From Anaerolineales bacterium UBA2395 (GTDB taxonomy: Bacteria > Chloroflexota > Anaerolineae > Anaerolineales > Villigracilaceae), in assembly GCA_002343775.1 (NCBI GenBank), contig DDSH01000006.1, forward strand, positions 71,984 through 135,983: a DNA stretch of 64,000 nt. Direction: 5' to 3'. The first letter of the stretch is position 1; each line of letters begins with the position of its first letter. The translations under genes and the position numbers were made by a program. This document shows positions 17,295 through 25,292 of the stretch, piece after piece. The notes beneath the pieces were generated by a model that saw nothing but the letters and a program-made list of their open reading frames with translations, was not told the DNA's origin and did no database searches.

Positions 17295-18116
17295 TTACTC
17301 CTCATCCTTTTTTGTCACAGCGTCCATCAGGTCGAGCACCTTGTCCGCTTTTTTGTTTTCCAAAACATTCTTCAATGACTTGCGTGTGTCCGCTTTTAGT
17401 GAAGCGATCTTCGGCAGCATCTCCACCACATCGGCGGGATATTCGGCGTCCACGGCTTTCGTGTCACCAAACTTCACATTGATGAATTTCTCGCGGGTCA
17501 CGACAAATCCACCGCCGCCGACCAGCAACAAGCCGATCATGCCGAGCAAAATATTGTTGCCCCAATTGATAGGTTTCTTGCCAAGCACGATTTCATCGTA
17601 GTTCGCGGCATAGTCGATGGCATTCGGATCATCCACCACGACTTCGTTGCATTGGTTGGATGTCGAAACGCTCGCAGCGGAATCCACTGCCACGGGAGCC
17701 GCATCAGACCCCGCCGTAGTTTGAGGCGCAGACCCCGAGCCGACGGTGACGCCGAGAATATCCGCATAGACTTGCGCGCGCGCATCCAGATCTGCTACAT
17801 GGCATTGCTGACACGCCGCTTGGACATCCGATAGGGGAGCCACCATGCCTTCGTGCGCGGCGGCTGCATCGGTTGCCTGATTGTTGCCCGCGTGGCAGAT
17901 GTAACAGAAATCGCCAAAGGCATGCGATTGGTGCCAGCCTGTTCCGTCTGCGTTCACGGGCAGTTCTTTTTGCACTTCATGACAGTTCTTACAGGACGAT
18001 GCCTGCGAACCGCATTGCGCGTTGACGGGTGTTGCTGTCGCCAAAAAAATGCTGGCGGCAATCACAAGTGCCAGTCCAGCAATGACTAAAAAAAACGCTT
18101 TATTCTTTTGTTGCAT
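17295..18116 (-). CDS. Triheme c-type cytochrome with C-terminal membrane anchor
   Basis: Exported electron carrier of 273 residues. A signal peptide (AFFLVIAGLALVIAASIFLA, ending near VNAQ) is followed by CKNCH, CYICH and CQQCH heme sites in the first 110 residues, an Ala/Ser-rich linker, a single membrane helix (NILLGMIGLLLVGGGG) and a charged cytoplasmic tail of about 65 residues. The ATG at 18116 has GGAG nine bases upstream; the open frame starting at 18164 would overlap the ArsR gene. It is the first structural gene of the sulfur-respiration-like operon. Confidence 0.85.
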   Translation of the reverse strand: MQQKNKAFFLVIAGLALVIAASIFLATATPVNAQCGSQASSCKNCHEVQKELPVNADGTGWHQSHAFGDFCYICHAGNNQATDAAAAHEGMVAPLSDVQAACQQCHVADLDARAQVYADILGVTVGSGSAPQTTAGSDAAPVAVDSAASVSTSNQCNEVVVDDPNAIDYAANYDEIVLGKKPINWGNNILLGMIGLLLVGGGGFVVTREKFINVKFGDTKAVDAEYPADVVEMLPKIASLKADTRKSLKNVLENKKADKVLDLMDAVTKKDEE

Positions 18117-18147
18117 GTTCTTCTCCTCAGAGGTATTTGAGAACAAG

Positions 18148-18486
18148 TTAGGATTTAATTTCAACTATCAGATTGGCTTTTGAAGTCAGGGTGTCATGAA
18201 GAACTGAGCGCAATAGATCCAACGCCTGAATCAAGCGGGAATCTGCTAGCGAATATGTGATTGTGACCCCCTGTCGGGCGGTATTCACCAACCCGTGATC
18301 ACGCAGGATTTTTAAGTGGCGGGAAATGGTAGGCTGGTTCGAACCAAGGTCGTTGGTAATTTCGGTCACATTGCGGGGATGCTCGTTCAAGGAATACAGG
18401 ATCAAAATCCGGGTTGGATCTGCAAAAGCGGAGCATAGGTTTGCTTCCAATTGGGATATTTCCTGTGCTAATGTTTGGACGAGCAT
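18148..18486 (-). CDS. ArsR-family transcriptional repressor
   Basis: Winged-helix repressor of 112 residues. The core FADPTRILILYSLNEHPRNVTEITNDLG and the recognition helix SNQPTISRHLKILRDHGLVN are classic ArsR. There is one cysteine only (C18, near the N-terminus), so neither the arsenic/cadmium CXC site nor the two-cysteine persulfide switch of SqrR/BigR is present. It heads the operon of cytochrome, thiosulfate-uptake and molybdopterin genes and probably autoregulates it; a near-perfect dyad (18508-18519) lies 22 bp upstream of its start. The effector is unknown. Confidence 0.9.
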   Translation of the reverse strand: MLVQTLAQEISQLEANLCSAFADPTRILILYSLNEHPRNVTEITNDLGSNQPTISRHLKILRDHGLVNTARQGVTITYSLADSRLIQALDLLRSVLHDTLTSKANLIVEIKS

Positions 18487-18507
18487 GTCACACCTTTTAT
18501 ATTCAAA

Positions 18508-18519
18508 TATGCGTGCATA
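18508..18519. promoter_or_regulatory. Candidate ArsR operator dyad TATGC-GT-GCATA
   Basis: TATGC (18508-18512) and GCATA (18515-18519) form a perfect dyad around two bases, next to a TATAAA-like -10 on the minus strand (18496-18501). The position, just upstream of the arsR-type gene, fits autoregulation. No second copy was found. Confidence 0.4.
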
Positions 18520-18675
18520 CTCATTTTAGTGAGGGCATGGTATCGCAGGTAGTGGAAATTGTCACTTATAATGCGCACAATGTGATACTTTAATGGTATT
18601 TAATTGCTAAAAAATTGACTTTACACACATTTTATTGGTTGTTTTTTTTCTGAATATTTCCCCTAAGGAAGACCC

Positions 18676-19620
18676 TTATGGATAGCGGGCAGAGACCGCG
18701 CTCCAATAACGATGCCCGTGGCGTTCAATCACCTGCGCTTTACCGCATTGTTTCAAATCCTCCAACGTTGCGCCGAGTTCATCGGATGTCCACAGATCGA
18801 GTGTTTTGATCAGGTCATCTTCACGCATGGGATGGCGGGTGATAATGGCGATCACTGCATCCACCAAAGTTTTATGACCTCCCAGATCAAAGGTTCCCTT
18901 TGCAGGATGAACCACATGGGCGGTTGTTCCTAAAATCAAACGTGCCCGCATCATCGCTTCATCATCAGGCAAATCGACCCAGGTTTCAGCAGGCGGGCGG
19001 TCTGGCACATTGATGTGGACTTCATCAGGTTGAATCTCGCGCAGGTGAGCGGCGATTTCCGGCAGCGCCTGATCTGTGTCATTCAGACCATGCACCAGCA
19101 TCACCTCCAACCATAGTTTTCCGTCAAATTCCTGCCGAAAAGCGACCAATCCATCCAGCAAGCGCTCAAACGTACAATCAGGATGGGGACGATTGATCTT
19201 GCGGTACAGTCTGGCATTCCCCGCATCGAACGTCGGGAGAACTGCATTTGCTTCGGATAGTTCTTTCCTCACTTCGGGTAGATGGAGCAGTGATCCGTTG
19301 GTGATGACGGCAACAGGTTTGTTGCTCAACGTCTTAACCTGACGGATCAATTGACCAATGCCGCTGTGTAGCGTCGGCTCGCCAGAGCCGACAAATGTGA
19401 CCCAATCGATTTCATGCGGTTGATGGGTTTTCAACGCTTCTGAAACTTCCGCCAGAATCGCGGAGCATGGTACATAATCTCTGCGTTCGTTGGTCAGGGG
19501 AATGGTACGTCCCAACTGACAATAGACACAATTCCAATTGCAAGTTTTCAGCGGAATCGTGTCTATCCCAAGGGATTGCCCCAGCCGCCTCGAAGGAACA
19601 GGTCCGAAGACGTGGTTCAT
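18676..19620 (-). CDS. Radical SAM protein (COG0731-like)
   Basis: Radical SAM enzyme of 314 residues. The cluster motif is CNWNCVYC (CX3CX2C) at about residues 27-34. The start, VFGPVPSRRLGQSLGIDTIP, is typical of the COG0731 group of stand-alone radical SAM proteins. TFVGSGEPTLH (SAM-binding GE-like motif) and ITNGSLL follow. The C-terminus adds about 80 residues that look like a small winged-helix domain (LIKTLDLWTSDELGATLEDLKQCGKAQVIERHG). The reaction is not known. It lies 7 bp downstream of a membrane cytochrome gene. Confidence 0.88.
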   Translation of the reverse strand: MNHVFGPVPSRRLGQSLGIDTIPLKTCNWNCVYCQLGRTIPLTNERRDYVPCSAILAEVSEALKTHQPHEIDWVTFVGSGEPTLHSGIGQLIRQVKTLSNKPVAVITNGSLLHLPEVRKELSEANAVLPTFDAGNARLYRKINRPHPDCTFERLLDGLVAFRQEFDGKLWLEVMLVHGLNDTDQALPEIAAHLREIQPDEVHINVPDRPPAETWVDLPDDEAMMRARLILGTTAHVVHPAKGTFDLGGHKTLVDAVIAIITRHPMREDDLIKTLDLWTSDELGATLEDLKQCGKAQVIERHGHRYWSAVSARYP

Positions 19621-19627
19621 GGCAAAC

Positions 19628-20158
19628 TTATGATGAGCGCAGTACCAGACTCAGCCAAAAGCCGAAAGCCAGGAAACCTGCTCCCAACCAGAACCAGGTC
19701 TCGAGCAGGTTGGATGCGGTCACATCGGGAAAATCAGTTTTGACAAATTCGGAATGCGTGTAAACATCCGCATGAATGACGGTGTTGAATCCATTCACAG
19801 ACTCGAACTCGTTTAACTTGAGTTGCGCTTCTTCGGCTGTGTGGCACTCGAGGCATTTCTCTCCATTATTTTCCTGCGGATGCAGGATCATCCCCGCGTG
19901 TGCCTCTTCTTCCTTGTATGCCGAGGGATTGCCTTCGTGACAGTCTGCGCAGCGATCCTTGTGCGCGGTGACGCAATACCAGCATCCCGTGTCGTGCAGG
20001 TAGTACAGATTCTCGTGGCAAGACAGGCAGGAATTGGGCGATGAATCGTCCATCTGCGGGGCGGCTGAGGCTTGTGCAGGCAGAGCCAGCACTCCGATCA
20101 AGACGAATAGTGAGAGCATGGCGGTAATGAGAAATGGATGTTTATCTTTCGGTAACAT
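19628..20158 (-). CDS. Membrane-anchored multiheme cytochrome
   Basis: Exported protein of 176 residues with a signal peptide (residues about 8-32), three CXXCH sites (CLSCH, CADCH, CLECH) and one CWYC pair not followed by His (CWYCVTAH), so three hemes are certain and a fourth is possible. A C-terminal membrane helix (WFWLGAGFLAFGFWLSLVL) anchors it. The gene lies between the XRE-cupin regulator (3 bp) and the radical SAM gene (7 bp) and is probably in one unit with them. It may be the electron link of a system separate from the larger respiratory operon. Confidence 0.8.
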   Translation of the reverse strand: MLPKDKHPFLITAMLSLFVLIGVLALPAQASAAPQMDDSSPNSCLSCHENLYYLHDTGCWYCVTAHKDRCADCHEGNPSAYKEEEAHAGMILHPQENNGEKCLECHTAEEAQLKLNEFESVNGFNTVIHADVYTHSEFVKTDFPDVTASNLLETWFWLGAGFLAFGFWLSLVLRSS

Positions 20159-20161
20159 GAT

Positions 20162-20782
20162 TCACCTCCGAGTTTTTTGTGTGTCAATTTCTTCCAACAT
20201 GAAATAGCGTTCTGGAAAACCATCCAGAGAAACTTCGGGGCACAGGACAAGCAAAGCGCTTGAACTTTCTGCGGCAGAGTTGTGCCATGAGTGCGGGGTG
20301 TAGGCGTCGAATATCAGGCTGTCTCCAGGCGAGAGGGGATATGCCTTTTCATTGATGATGTAGGTGATTTGCCCTTCGAGGCAGTAAATAAATTCGCGCC
20401 CAGGGAATACGATTGGCGCGTTGCCGCTATTTGCGCCTGGCTCAAATCTGGTGATGAAAGGTTCCGAACCTGCATGGGGCATGCCTGTGCTAAATCGTTC
20501 CATTTGCCCTTTTGGCAGTACGATCTGCTGGCGCTCTCCCGCTTTTTGGTACGCAACCTTATGTGCGGGATGCTCCGCCTCGAAAAAAGATGTGATCGGC
20601 ACTTCCAGGCTGCGAGCCAGTTGCTCCAGAGTGCTGACGCTGGGGGATGTTCTGCCGTTCTCGATCAAACTCAATGTATTGACACTTAACCCGCTGTGCT
20701 TTGCCAACATCCGAATGGACAGTTTGCGGGCTTTGCGCAACCGGCGTAGTTGATGTCCAACCTGCTCAGAGTTTGAAGTCAT
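20162..20782 (-). CDS. XRE-family regulator with C-terminal cupin
   Basis: Regulator of 206 residues: N-terminal helix-turn-helix (LRRLRKARKLSIRMLAKHSGLSVNTLSLIENGRTSPSVSTL, residues about 12-52) and C-terminal cupin domain (PGREFIYCLEGQITYIINEKAYPLSPGDSLIFDAYTPHSWHN). The cupin likely binds a small ligand. It is the first of two such proteins here; the other is divergent at 21554 and shares the same layout. It heads a unit with the cytochrome and radical SAM genes. Confidence 0.88.
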   Translation of the reverse strand: MTSNSEQVGHQLRRLRKARKLSIRMLAKHSGLSVNTLSLIENGRTSPSVSTLEQLARSLEVPITSFFEAEHPAHKVAYQKAGERQQIVLPKGQMERFSTGMPHAGSEPFITRFEPGANSGNAPIVFPGREFIYCLEGQITYIINEKAYPLSPGDSLIFDAYTPHSWHNSAAESSSALLVLCPEVSLDGFPERYFMLEEIDTQKTRR

Positions 20783-20823
20783 ATCCTGTTTTTGAGCGCG
20801 CTTGTATTCTGAGGCATGATGTG

Positions 20824-21225
20824 CTAGTGGAGCTTTTCAATATGGTCAACGAGTTCACCGCGCGCATATAGCAGAGCGGCATCTTCAACGGAATGAATGT
20901 CTGTGATTAGCGGACGAATGCCTCGTTCATTCATGCTTTCATAGGCGCCCCTGCCCATGCCGCGGCAGATCAACGCCTCGCAATCCGTAATCGCTTCTGC
21001 CATTTGCCCATGACGGGCTTGAGCAGCAGGATCCATTCCATGGTGTTGTGTTGGTTCAGTGGGGGTGTGATGCGAATGATCCGCGAAATGGGTGTGATTG
21101 AGCTTATCGCGCAGTTCACGCTGTATAATCTGACCATTTTCAATTTCCAGAACGGCATAATAAATTGCACGCCCAAAATGCTGGCTGATCGTGTTTCCAT
21201 CATCTGTAACGAGTGCGACCTTCAT
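20824..21225 (-). CDS. NifX/NifB-like dinitrogenase iron-molybdenum cofactor-family protein
   Basis: Small protein of 133 residues in the NifX/NafY/NifB-C-terminal superfamily, which binds iron-molybdenum clusters or their precursors. Seen: the start MKVALVTDDGNTISQHFGRA and CEALICRGMGRGAYESMNERGI. Between them is a His-rich insert (HTHFADHSHHTPTEPTQHHG, about residues 44-63), a likely metal-binding loop. No nitrogenase genes are in the window, so nitrogen fixation is not implied; stand-alone members occur in many anaerobes. It lies 41 bp upstream of the XRE-cupin gene. Confidence 0.85.
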   Translation of the reverse strand: MKVALVTDDGNTISQHFGRAIYYAVLEIENGQIIQRELRDKLNHTHFADHSHHTPTEPTQHHGMDPAAQARHGQMAEAITDCEALICRGMGRGAYESMNERGIRPLITDIHSVEDAALLYARGELVDHIEKLH

Positions 21226-21553
21226 TGTTTACTCCTATTGGATAACTTAACGTACACATTTATTATTTCCCTTGTTTTGTCAATTATATTAGTAACAAAT
21301 GTCATAAAATAATCATAACAAACCATTATTTTGGACTATTTTCTGTTTATTGTGATTATTTTCACTGTTGAGGCGAGGAAAGGGTTTTTTCCAGAGAAAT
21401 CCGGGTTATTTTTGGCAAAAGAACCTAACCGAATCATAGATCATGAATCTTGTCACAAAAAATTGTGAGCTTTGCTGCGCTCTGGTATGATTGGAATGAA
21501 AGTAAAAAAAGACAGACACACCCCATAGGGATCCATGCTGTAAGGAAAATTTT
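21226..21553. other. AT-rich divergent intergenic region
   Basis: About 330 bp between the NifX-like gene (minus) and an XRE-cupin gene (plus). It holds the plus-strand promoter described at 21453-21491 and a TTGACA hexamer for the minus strand (complement of 21278-21283) without a clear -10. No open frame with a ribosome-binding site was found. Confidence 0.6.
21453..21491 (+). promoter_or_regulatory. Promoter with overlapping dyad operator
   Basis: TTGTGA (21463-21468), a 17-bp spacer and TATGAT (21486-21491) make a good sigma70-type promoter for the XRE-cupin gene at 21554. TCACAA (21453-21458) and TTGTGA (21463-21468) are an exact inverted repeat around AAAA, so a dyad overlaps the -35 box, an ideal place for repression or autoregulation. 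Confidence 0.6.
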
Positions 21554-22168
21554 ATGGAAAAATCATTTTCACTTGGTGATAAACTGCGACAACTTCGAAG
21601 TGAGCGTAACATTTCCCAGCGCGACTTGGCGCGATTGGCAGACCTCTCCCCGAATTCGATCAGTTTGATCGAACGCGATGAGACCTCACCCAGTGTGGCT
21701 ACTTTGCAAAGTCTGGCAACCGCATTGAATGTTCGCATGAGTTACTTTTTTGAGGAGGAGGCTCCCGCTTCAGTTCTCCACCTCAAAGCTGGTTCCCGAC
21801 CAACGATCGATAATAACGGAGTGATGATTGAAGGCATGGGGAAGACCCTGCCTTCCCAGGAACTCGAGCCGTTTTCCATTACCCTTGCCCCCCAGGCGGG
21901 GAGTGGCGGCGAAAGGCAAGTCGTCCATTCCGGGCATGAATTTGTATATTGCCTGTATGGAAAAATCGAATATGTGGTTGACGGTGTGATTTACCTGATA
22001 GAGCAGGGCGATATCCTGATCTTTGAAGCGACACTCCCACATCTCTGGCGAAACCCCTTTGACGAAGAAGCGAAATTTATCCTGGTCCTTCAGACCCCCA
22101 ATGCTTCGCGCGAACCAGTTCAACGGCATTTCTTGAACACCCCATCGGTCAAACATATAGGCGGATAA
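21554..22168 (+). CDS. XRE-family regulator with C-terminal cupin
   Basis: Regulator of 204 residues with the same design as the gene at 20162-20782: helix-turn-helix (LRQLRSERNISQRDLARLADLSPNSISLIERDETSPSVATLQSL) and cupin (HSGHEFVYCLYGKIEYVVDGVIYLIEQGDILIFEATLPHLWRNP). The resemblance suggests old duplication. AAGGA lies eight bases before the ATG. It has its own promoter with a dyad over the -35 box. Its target could be itself, the NifX-like gene across the intergenic region, or both. Confidence 0.88.
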   Translation: MEKSFSLGDKLRQLRSERNISQRDLARLADLSPNSISLIERDETSPSVATLQSLATALNVRMSYFFEEEAPASVLHLKAGSRPTIDNNGVMIEGMGKTLPSQELEPFSITLAPQAGSGGERQVVHSGHEFVYCLYGKIEYVVDGVIYLIEQGDILIFEATLPHLWRNPFDEEAKFILVLQTPNASREPVQRHFLNTPSVKHIGG

Positions 22169-22196
22169 AGAACCACACACCCGCAATCGGATCACC

Positions 22197-22225
22197 AGCC
22201 CCGCATCTTTCCTGTATGCGGGGCT
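22197..22225. terminator. Convergent hairpin terminator
   Basis: AGCCCCGCAT (22197-22206) pairs exactly with ATGCGGGGCT (22216-22225) around nine bases, between two convergent genes (22168 and 22256). There is no clear T-run, so termination is likely but not certain. Confidence 0.55.
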
Positions 22226-22255
22226 ACTTCTGTATCAAAATCGACTCAGAATGAT

Positions 22256-23782
22256 TTACAAACAAAAATCCCTTCGAAGTTCCGCTTTCTGAACTTTGCC
22301 CATCGTGTTGCGCGGCAGGTCATCCGTAAAGACGATGGATTTGGGTGACTTGTACGGCGCGAGTTTTTCACGGCAAAAGCGCATCAATTCCTCGACCGAA
22401 GCGGATTCGCCTTTATGAAGCACCACCACTGCTGTTACCTTTTCTCCCCATTCCGCATCCGGGCAACCGATCACCGCGCAGGCATTCACTGCCGGATGTT
22501 CCACCAGCACCCGCTCCACCTCGGGCGGATAGACGTTGAGTCCGCCGCTGATGATGAGGTCCTTGGAACGTCCGCACAGGGTGATGTAGCCGTCGCTTTC
22601 ACGGAATCCCAAATCCCCGGTCTTGAACCAGCCGTCGCCGGAGAAAGAAGCGGAGGTTTTATCCGGCTGACGCCAGTAGCCTTTGAAGACGTTCGGTCCG
22701 CGCAGTTGCACATCCCCGATCTCGCCGTCGGGCAGGATCTCGCCCGTTTCCGAATGCACAACGCGGACTTTCACACCGGGCAGCGGCATTCCAACCGAGC
22801 CGATGCGCCGCTCGCCCTTCAACGGGTTGGAACAATTCATGCCGGTTTCGGTCATGCCGTAACGCTCGAGCAAAGTGTAGCCAAAGGTTTGCTGAAAGCC
22901 GGTAAAGACTTCGTCGGGCAGGCGATCCGAACCCGAGGTGATGAGGCGGACTTTTGACAAATCAAATTGATTTGCGTTCGGCGCATCAAGCAGGCGTTTG
23001 TGGATCGTTGGCACTGCCATGAAGACCGTGCATTGACCGCTCGAAAGCAGTTCGAGGGTTTTCTGCGCGTTGAACTCACGCATCATCTTTGTGGTTGCCC
23101 CGGCATGAAGCGCGCCATGCAAAGCGACGAATAATCCATGCACGTGAAAAATGGGCAGGACGTGCAGAAGGACATCGTCATCCCGCCAGCCCCATGCGGA
23201 ATGAAGCGCTTCGAGATTGGACGTGAGATTTCCGTGTGTGATCTCCGCGCCTTTGGGTCTTCCCGTGGTGCCCGATGTGTAAATGATGACGGCGGTATCC
23301 TGGCTGTCGATGCTGGTTGCGTCAGACTGGGTGCTTGTTGCAGAGCCTGTTGTAACTCGTAATTGAAAACCATCCGGTTTGGACGGGTCGAGAAAGATAC
23401 ATTCCTTCAACTCTTGAAGTTCGGAAAGAATCACTTCGATCTTTTTCTTGTTTGCTTCCAGCGCAAAGAATAATTTTGCGCCGGAGTCTTCGAGGAAATA
23501 TTTCAACTCATCGGGCGGATAAGCCAAGTTTAGTGGCAGGGAAATAGCTCCCATGCGGACGGCTGCCAGATGCAAAAGAATGAAATCAAGGGATTTGGTG
23601 AGTTGCAGCGCGAGGCGGTCGCCGGACTGCAAGCCGAGGCTTTGCAGATATCCTGCTGTGCGATTGACCATGTCATCCAGTTCCGCGTAGGTCAGGCGCT
23701 GAAGCGGCGGGTCGATGAATTCGAGCGCGGTCTTATCAGGGAATTTGCGAACGTTGTCAAGAAAAGAGGTCAGGAAGGACAT
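22256..23782 (-). CDS. matB: Malonyl-CoA synthetase (MatB-like)
   Basis: Cytosolic ATP-dependent acyl-CoA synthetase of 508 residues. The AMP-binding loop YTSGTTGRPKGA is at about 168-179, followed by LPIFHVHGLFVA, ERYGMTETGMNCSNP, GRSKDLIISGGLNVYPPEVE and the C-terminal catalytic Lys in RNTMGKVQK. The HxHGLF segment and MTETxMNxSNP closely fit MatB, which makes malonyl-CoA from malonate; related enzymes that activate methylmalonate or oxalate are the alternative. Its start overlaps the end of the DUF2877 gene by 13 bp, so the two are coupled. This links malonate use to the carbamoyltransferase genes nearby. Confidence 0.82.
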   Translation of the reverse strand: MSFLTSFLDNVRKFPDKTALEFIDPPLQRLTYAELDDMVNRTAGYLQSLGLQSGDRLALQLTKSLDFILLHLAAVRMGAISLPLNLAYPPDELKYFLEDSGAKLFFALEANKKKIEVILSELQELKECIFLDPSKPDGFQLRVTTGSATSTQSDATSIDSQDTAVIIYTSGTTGRPKGAEITHGNLTSNLEALHSAWGWRDDDVLLHVLPIFHVHGLFVALHGALHAGATTKMMREFNAQKTLELLSSGQCTVFMAVPTIHKRLLDAPNANQFDLSKVRLITSGSDRLPDEVFTGFQQTFGYTLLERYGMTETGMNCSNPLKGERRIGSVGMPLPGVKVRVVHSETGEILPDGEIGDVQLRGPNVFKGYWRQPDKTSASFSGDGWFKTGDLGFRESDGYITLCGRSKDLIISGGLNVYPPEVERVLVEHPAVNACAVIGCPDAEWGEKVTAVVVLHKGESASVEELMRFCREKLAPYKSPKSIVFTDDLPRNTMGKVQKAELRRDFCL

Positions 23783-24618
23783 TGATTGATGATCCGTTCT
23801 TTGAAAGAGGTCAACACGCCGACAAAACCTGCGAACGCATCCGCGCCGGAGGTTTCGCCGATGGAAAGGATACTGGTGATGGGTAATTTGACGTCGGCGT
23901 TGAGAAGCAGTGAATTGAACAATTCATGCCACAGAATCCCGGCTTCGCCTCTGCCCGCTGACCTCAGCCATGCCGCCGAAAGAGACGTGGTCAACGCTGC
24001 GGCGGTTTCGGCGATTTCTTTTGCGAGGTGACCTGCCGTTTCAACAGGATGAAGAATCCACGCGGCATGGATGGCTCCCATCAAAAAATCGTCACCGGAG
24101 GGAGTGAGTCCCATGCCGAGACCGGCGAGTTTTTTTGCGGCTGTCAGCGCGGAAGGAAGGTCAGCGTATGCGAGGGAAGCGGTTAGAGAATTGGAGAGTG
24201 GAGATTGAATTGTTATAAAGTTCGTATCGAAACTATGACCCCGGTCATTGGCAATTTGTAATTCATCCAAACGGGCAAGGATGGTTTCTTTCTTTTTTTG
24301 TAAGACTTCCCATTCAGGCTGTGGATTCCAGGTTTTCGCATAGGCAAATGAGATGGTCAACTCACCCAAAATCAATTCATCTCCCCGAATTGAAACGGAT
24401 GGTTCGCTGGCAAGATGTTTGGAGAATAAAACATTTTCCGGGACGACGAGATTGAATGGACCTTCCCCGATCTTTTGCCTGACAATGGACAAGACATCCC
24501 CATTTTCATTGACCAGATTGCAGGCATCCTCAAATACATGCAAGATGCGCGGCTGACGGGTATCCGCCAACCAGTCACGGACGAGAGGCGCGAGAGAAAT
24601 GGTTCGGATGGATTCCAT
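23770..24618 (-). CDS. allH: DUF2877 protein, AllH-like oxamate carbamoyltransferase subunit
   Basis: Protein of 282 residues with the DUF2877 hallmark LAGLGMGLTPSGDDFLMGAIHA at about residues 165-186. In E. coli the DUF2877 protein YlbF (AllH) works with FdrA (AllF) and YlbE (AllG) as oxamate carbamoyltransferase in allantoin breakdown. Homologues of the other two are encoded at 29775-31454 and 28528-29778, so a full set is present though split by the DinB and hydroxylase genes. It is the first gene of a two-gene unit with matB. Substrate identity here is inferred only. Confidence 0.8.
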   Translation of the reverse strand: MESIRTISLAPLVRDWLADTRQPRILHVFEDACNLVNENGDVLSIVRQKIGEGPFNLVVPENVLFSKHLASEPSVSIRGDELILGELTISFAYAKTWNPQPEWEVLQKKKETILARLDELQIANDRGHSFDTNFITIQSPLSNSLTASLAYADLPSALTAAKKLAGLGMGLTPSGDDFLMGAIHAAWILHPVETAGHLAKEIAETAAALTTSLSAAWLRSAGRGEAGILWHELFNSLLLNADVKLPITSILSIGETSGADAFAGFVGVLTSFKERIINQCPS

Positions 24619-24683
24619 TCGCGTATAATCTGATAGAGTCTATCATATTCAACCGCTTCTCTCGTTTCGTAAAGGAGTCTTCG

Positions 24684-25181
24684 ATGACCGAGAATTACCT
24701 TGCCAGATTGTTCGAGCACAATAATTGGTCGAATGAAAAGATCATGCAGGTCTGTTCCACGTTGAGCGACGAGCAACTCGATGCCGCGCCTCAATCTGCT
24801 ACCGAAGGGAACATTCGCAGCACGCTGTCGCATCTGGTATCGTCACAATTCAGTTACTGGCGGCTCCTCACGCTGCCACGCGAAGAGAGGCTGGATAGAG
24901 TCGATGTGCCGTTCGGCGAATTGGCGGCATCGTTGAAAGACAGCGGAGAGAAACTGTTGGCGCTCGCCAAAGATACAGGCAAACTTCCGGCGACTCGTAT
25001 TCAAACACGTGATAACTACCATGTGGAAGCATGGGTCATCATGACGCAGGTTATCAACCACGCCACCGAACATCGCGAGCAGATCAAAAGCATGCTAACG
25101 GCTCTCGGGGTGGAGCCTCCAGCCATTGATGGCTGGGACTTTGGCGATGTAACTGGCGCGTTAGTGTCAATGCCAAAGTGA
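24684..25181 (+). CDS. DinB-family protein
   Basis: Four-helix-bundle protein of 165 residues of the DinB/YfiT-like superfamily. Seen: LARLFEHNNWSNEKIMQVCSTL at the start, LSHLVSSQFSYWRLL with the first metal-binding His, and QVINHATEHREQIKSML with the two C-terminal His ligands, giving the usual three-His metal site. Many members are thiol-dependent S-transferases, others are of unknown role. AAAGGAG lies eight bases before the ATG. It is the only plus-strand gene between the two halves of the carbamoyltransferase locus and ends at a strong terminator. Confidence 0.82.
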   Translation: MTENYLARLFEHNNWSNEKIMQVCSTLSDEQLDAAPQSATEGNIRSTLSHLVSSQFSYWRLLTLPREERLDRVDVPFGELAASLKDSGEKLLALAKDTGKLPATRIQTRDNYHVEAWVIMTQVINHATEHREQIKSMLTALGVEPPAIDGWDFGDVTGALVSMPK

Positions 25182-25210
25182 TGGAAGGAAAAAGGATAAG
25201 TTAAAACCAA

Positions 25211-25292
25211 AAGCCGATGGTCAGAAAACACTATCGGCTTGGAATGAGGCGCGTGAGGTGACAGTCACTTTAAAAGTGACTGTCACCTTTTT
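25211..25292. terminator. Strong bidirectional terminator
   Basis: A 15-bp perfect stem (25256-25270 with 25274-25288, loop of three) is followed on the plus strand by TTTTT (25288-25292), and on the minus strand by CTCACGC. It ends the DinB unit and overlaps the last codon and stop of the hydroxylase large-subunit gene. A weaker stem, AAGCCGAT/ATCGGCTT (25211-25240), stands just before it. The core AAGTGACTGTCAC recurs at about 52138-52151 inside another gene. Confidence 0.75.

Noticed and set aside
20824..21225. Nitrogen-fixation gene
   Set aside because: Only the small NifX-like domain is present; no nifHDK, nifB or nifE/N is seen.
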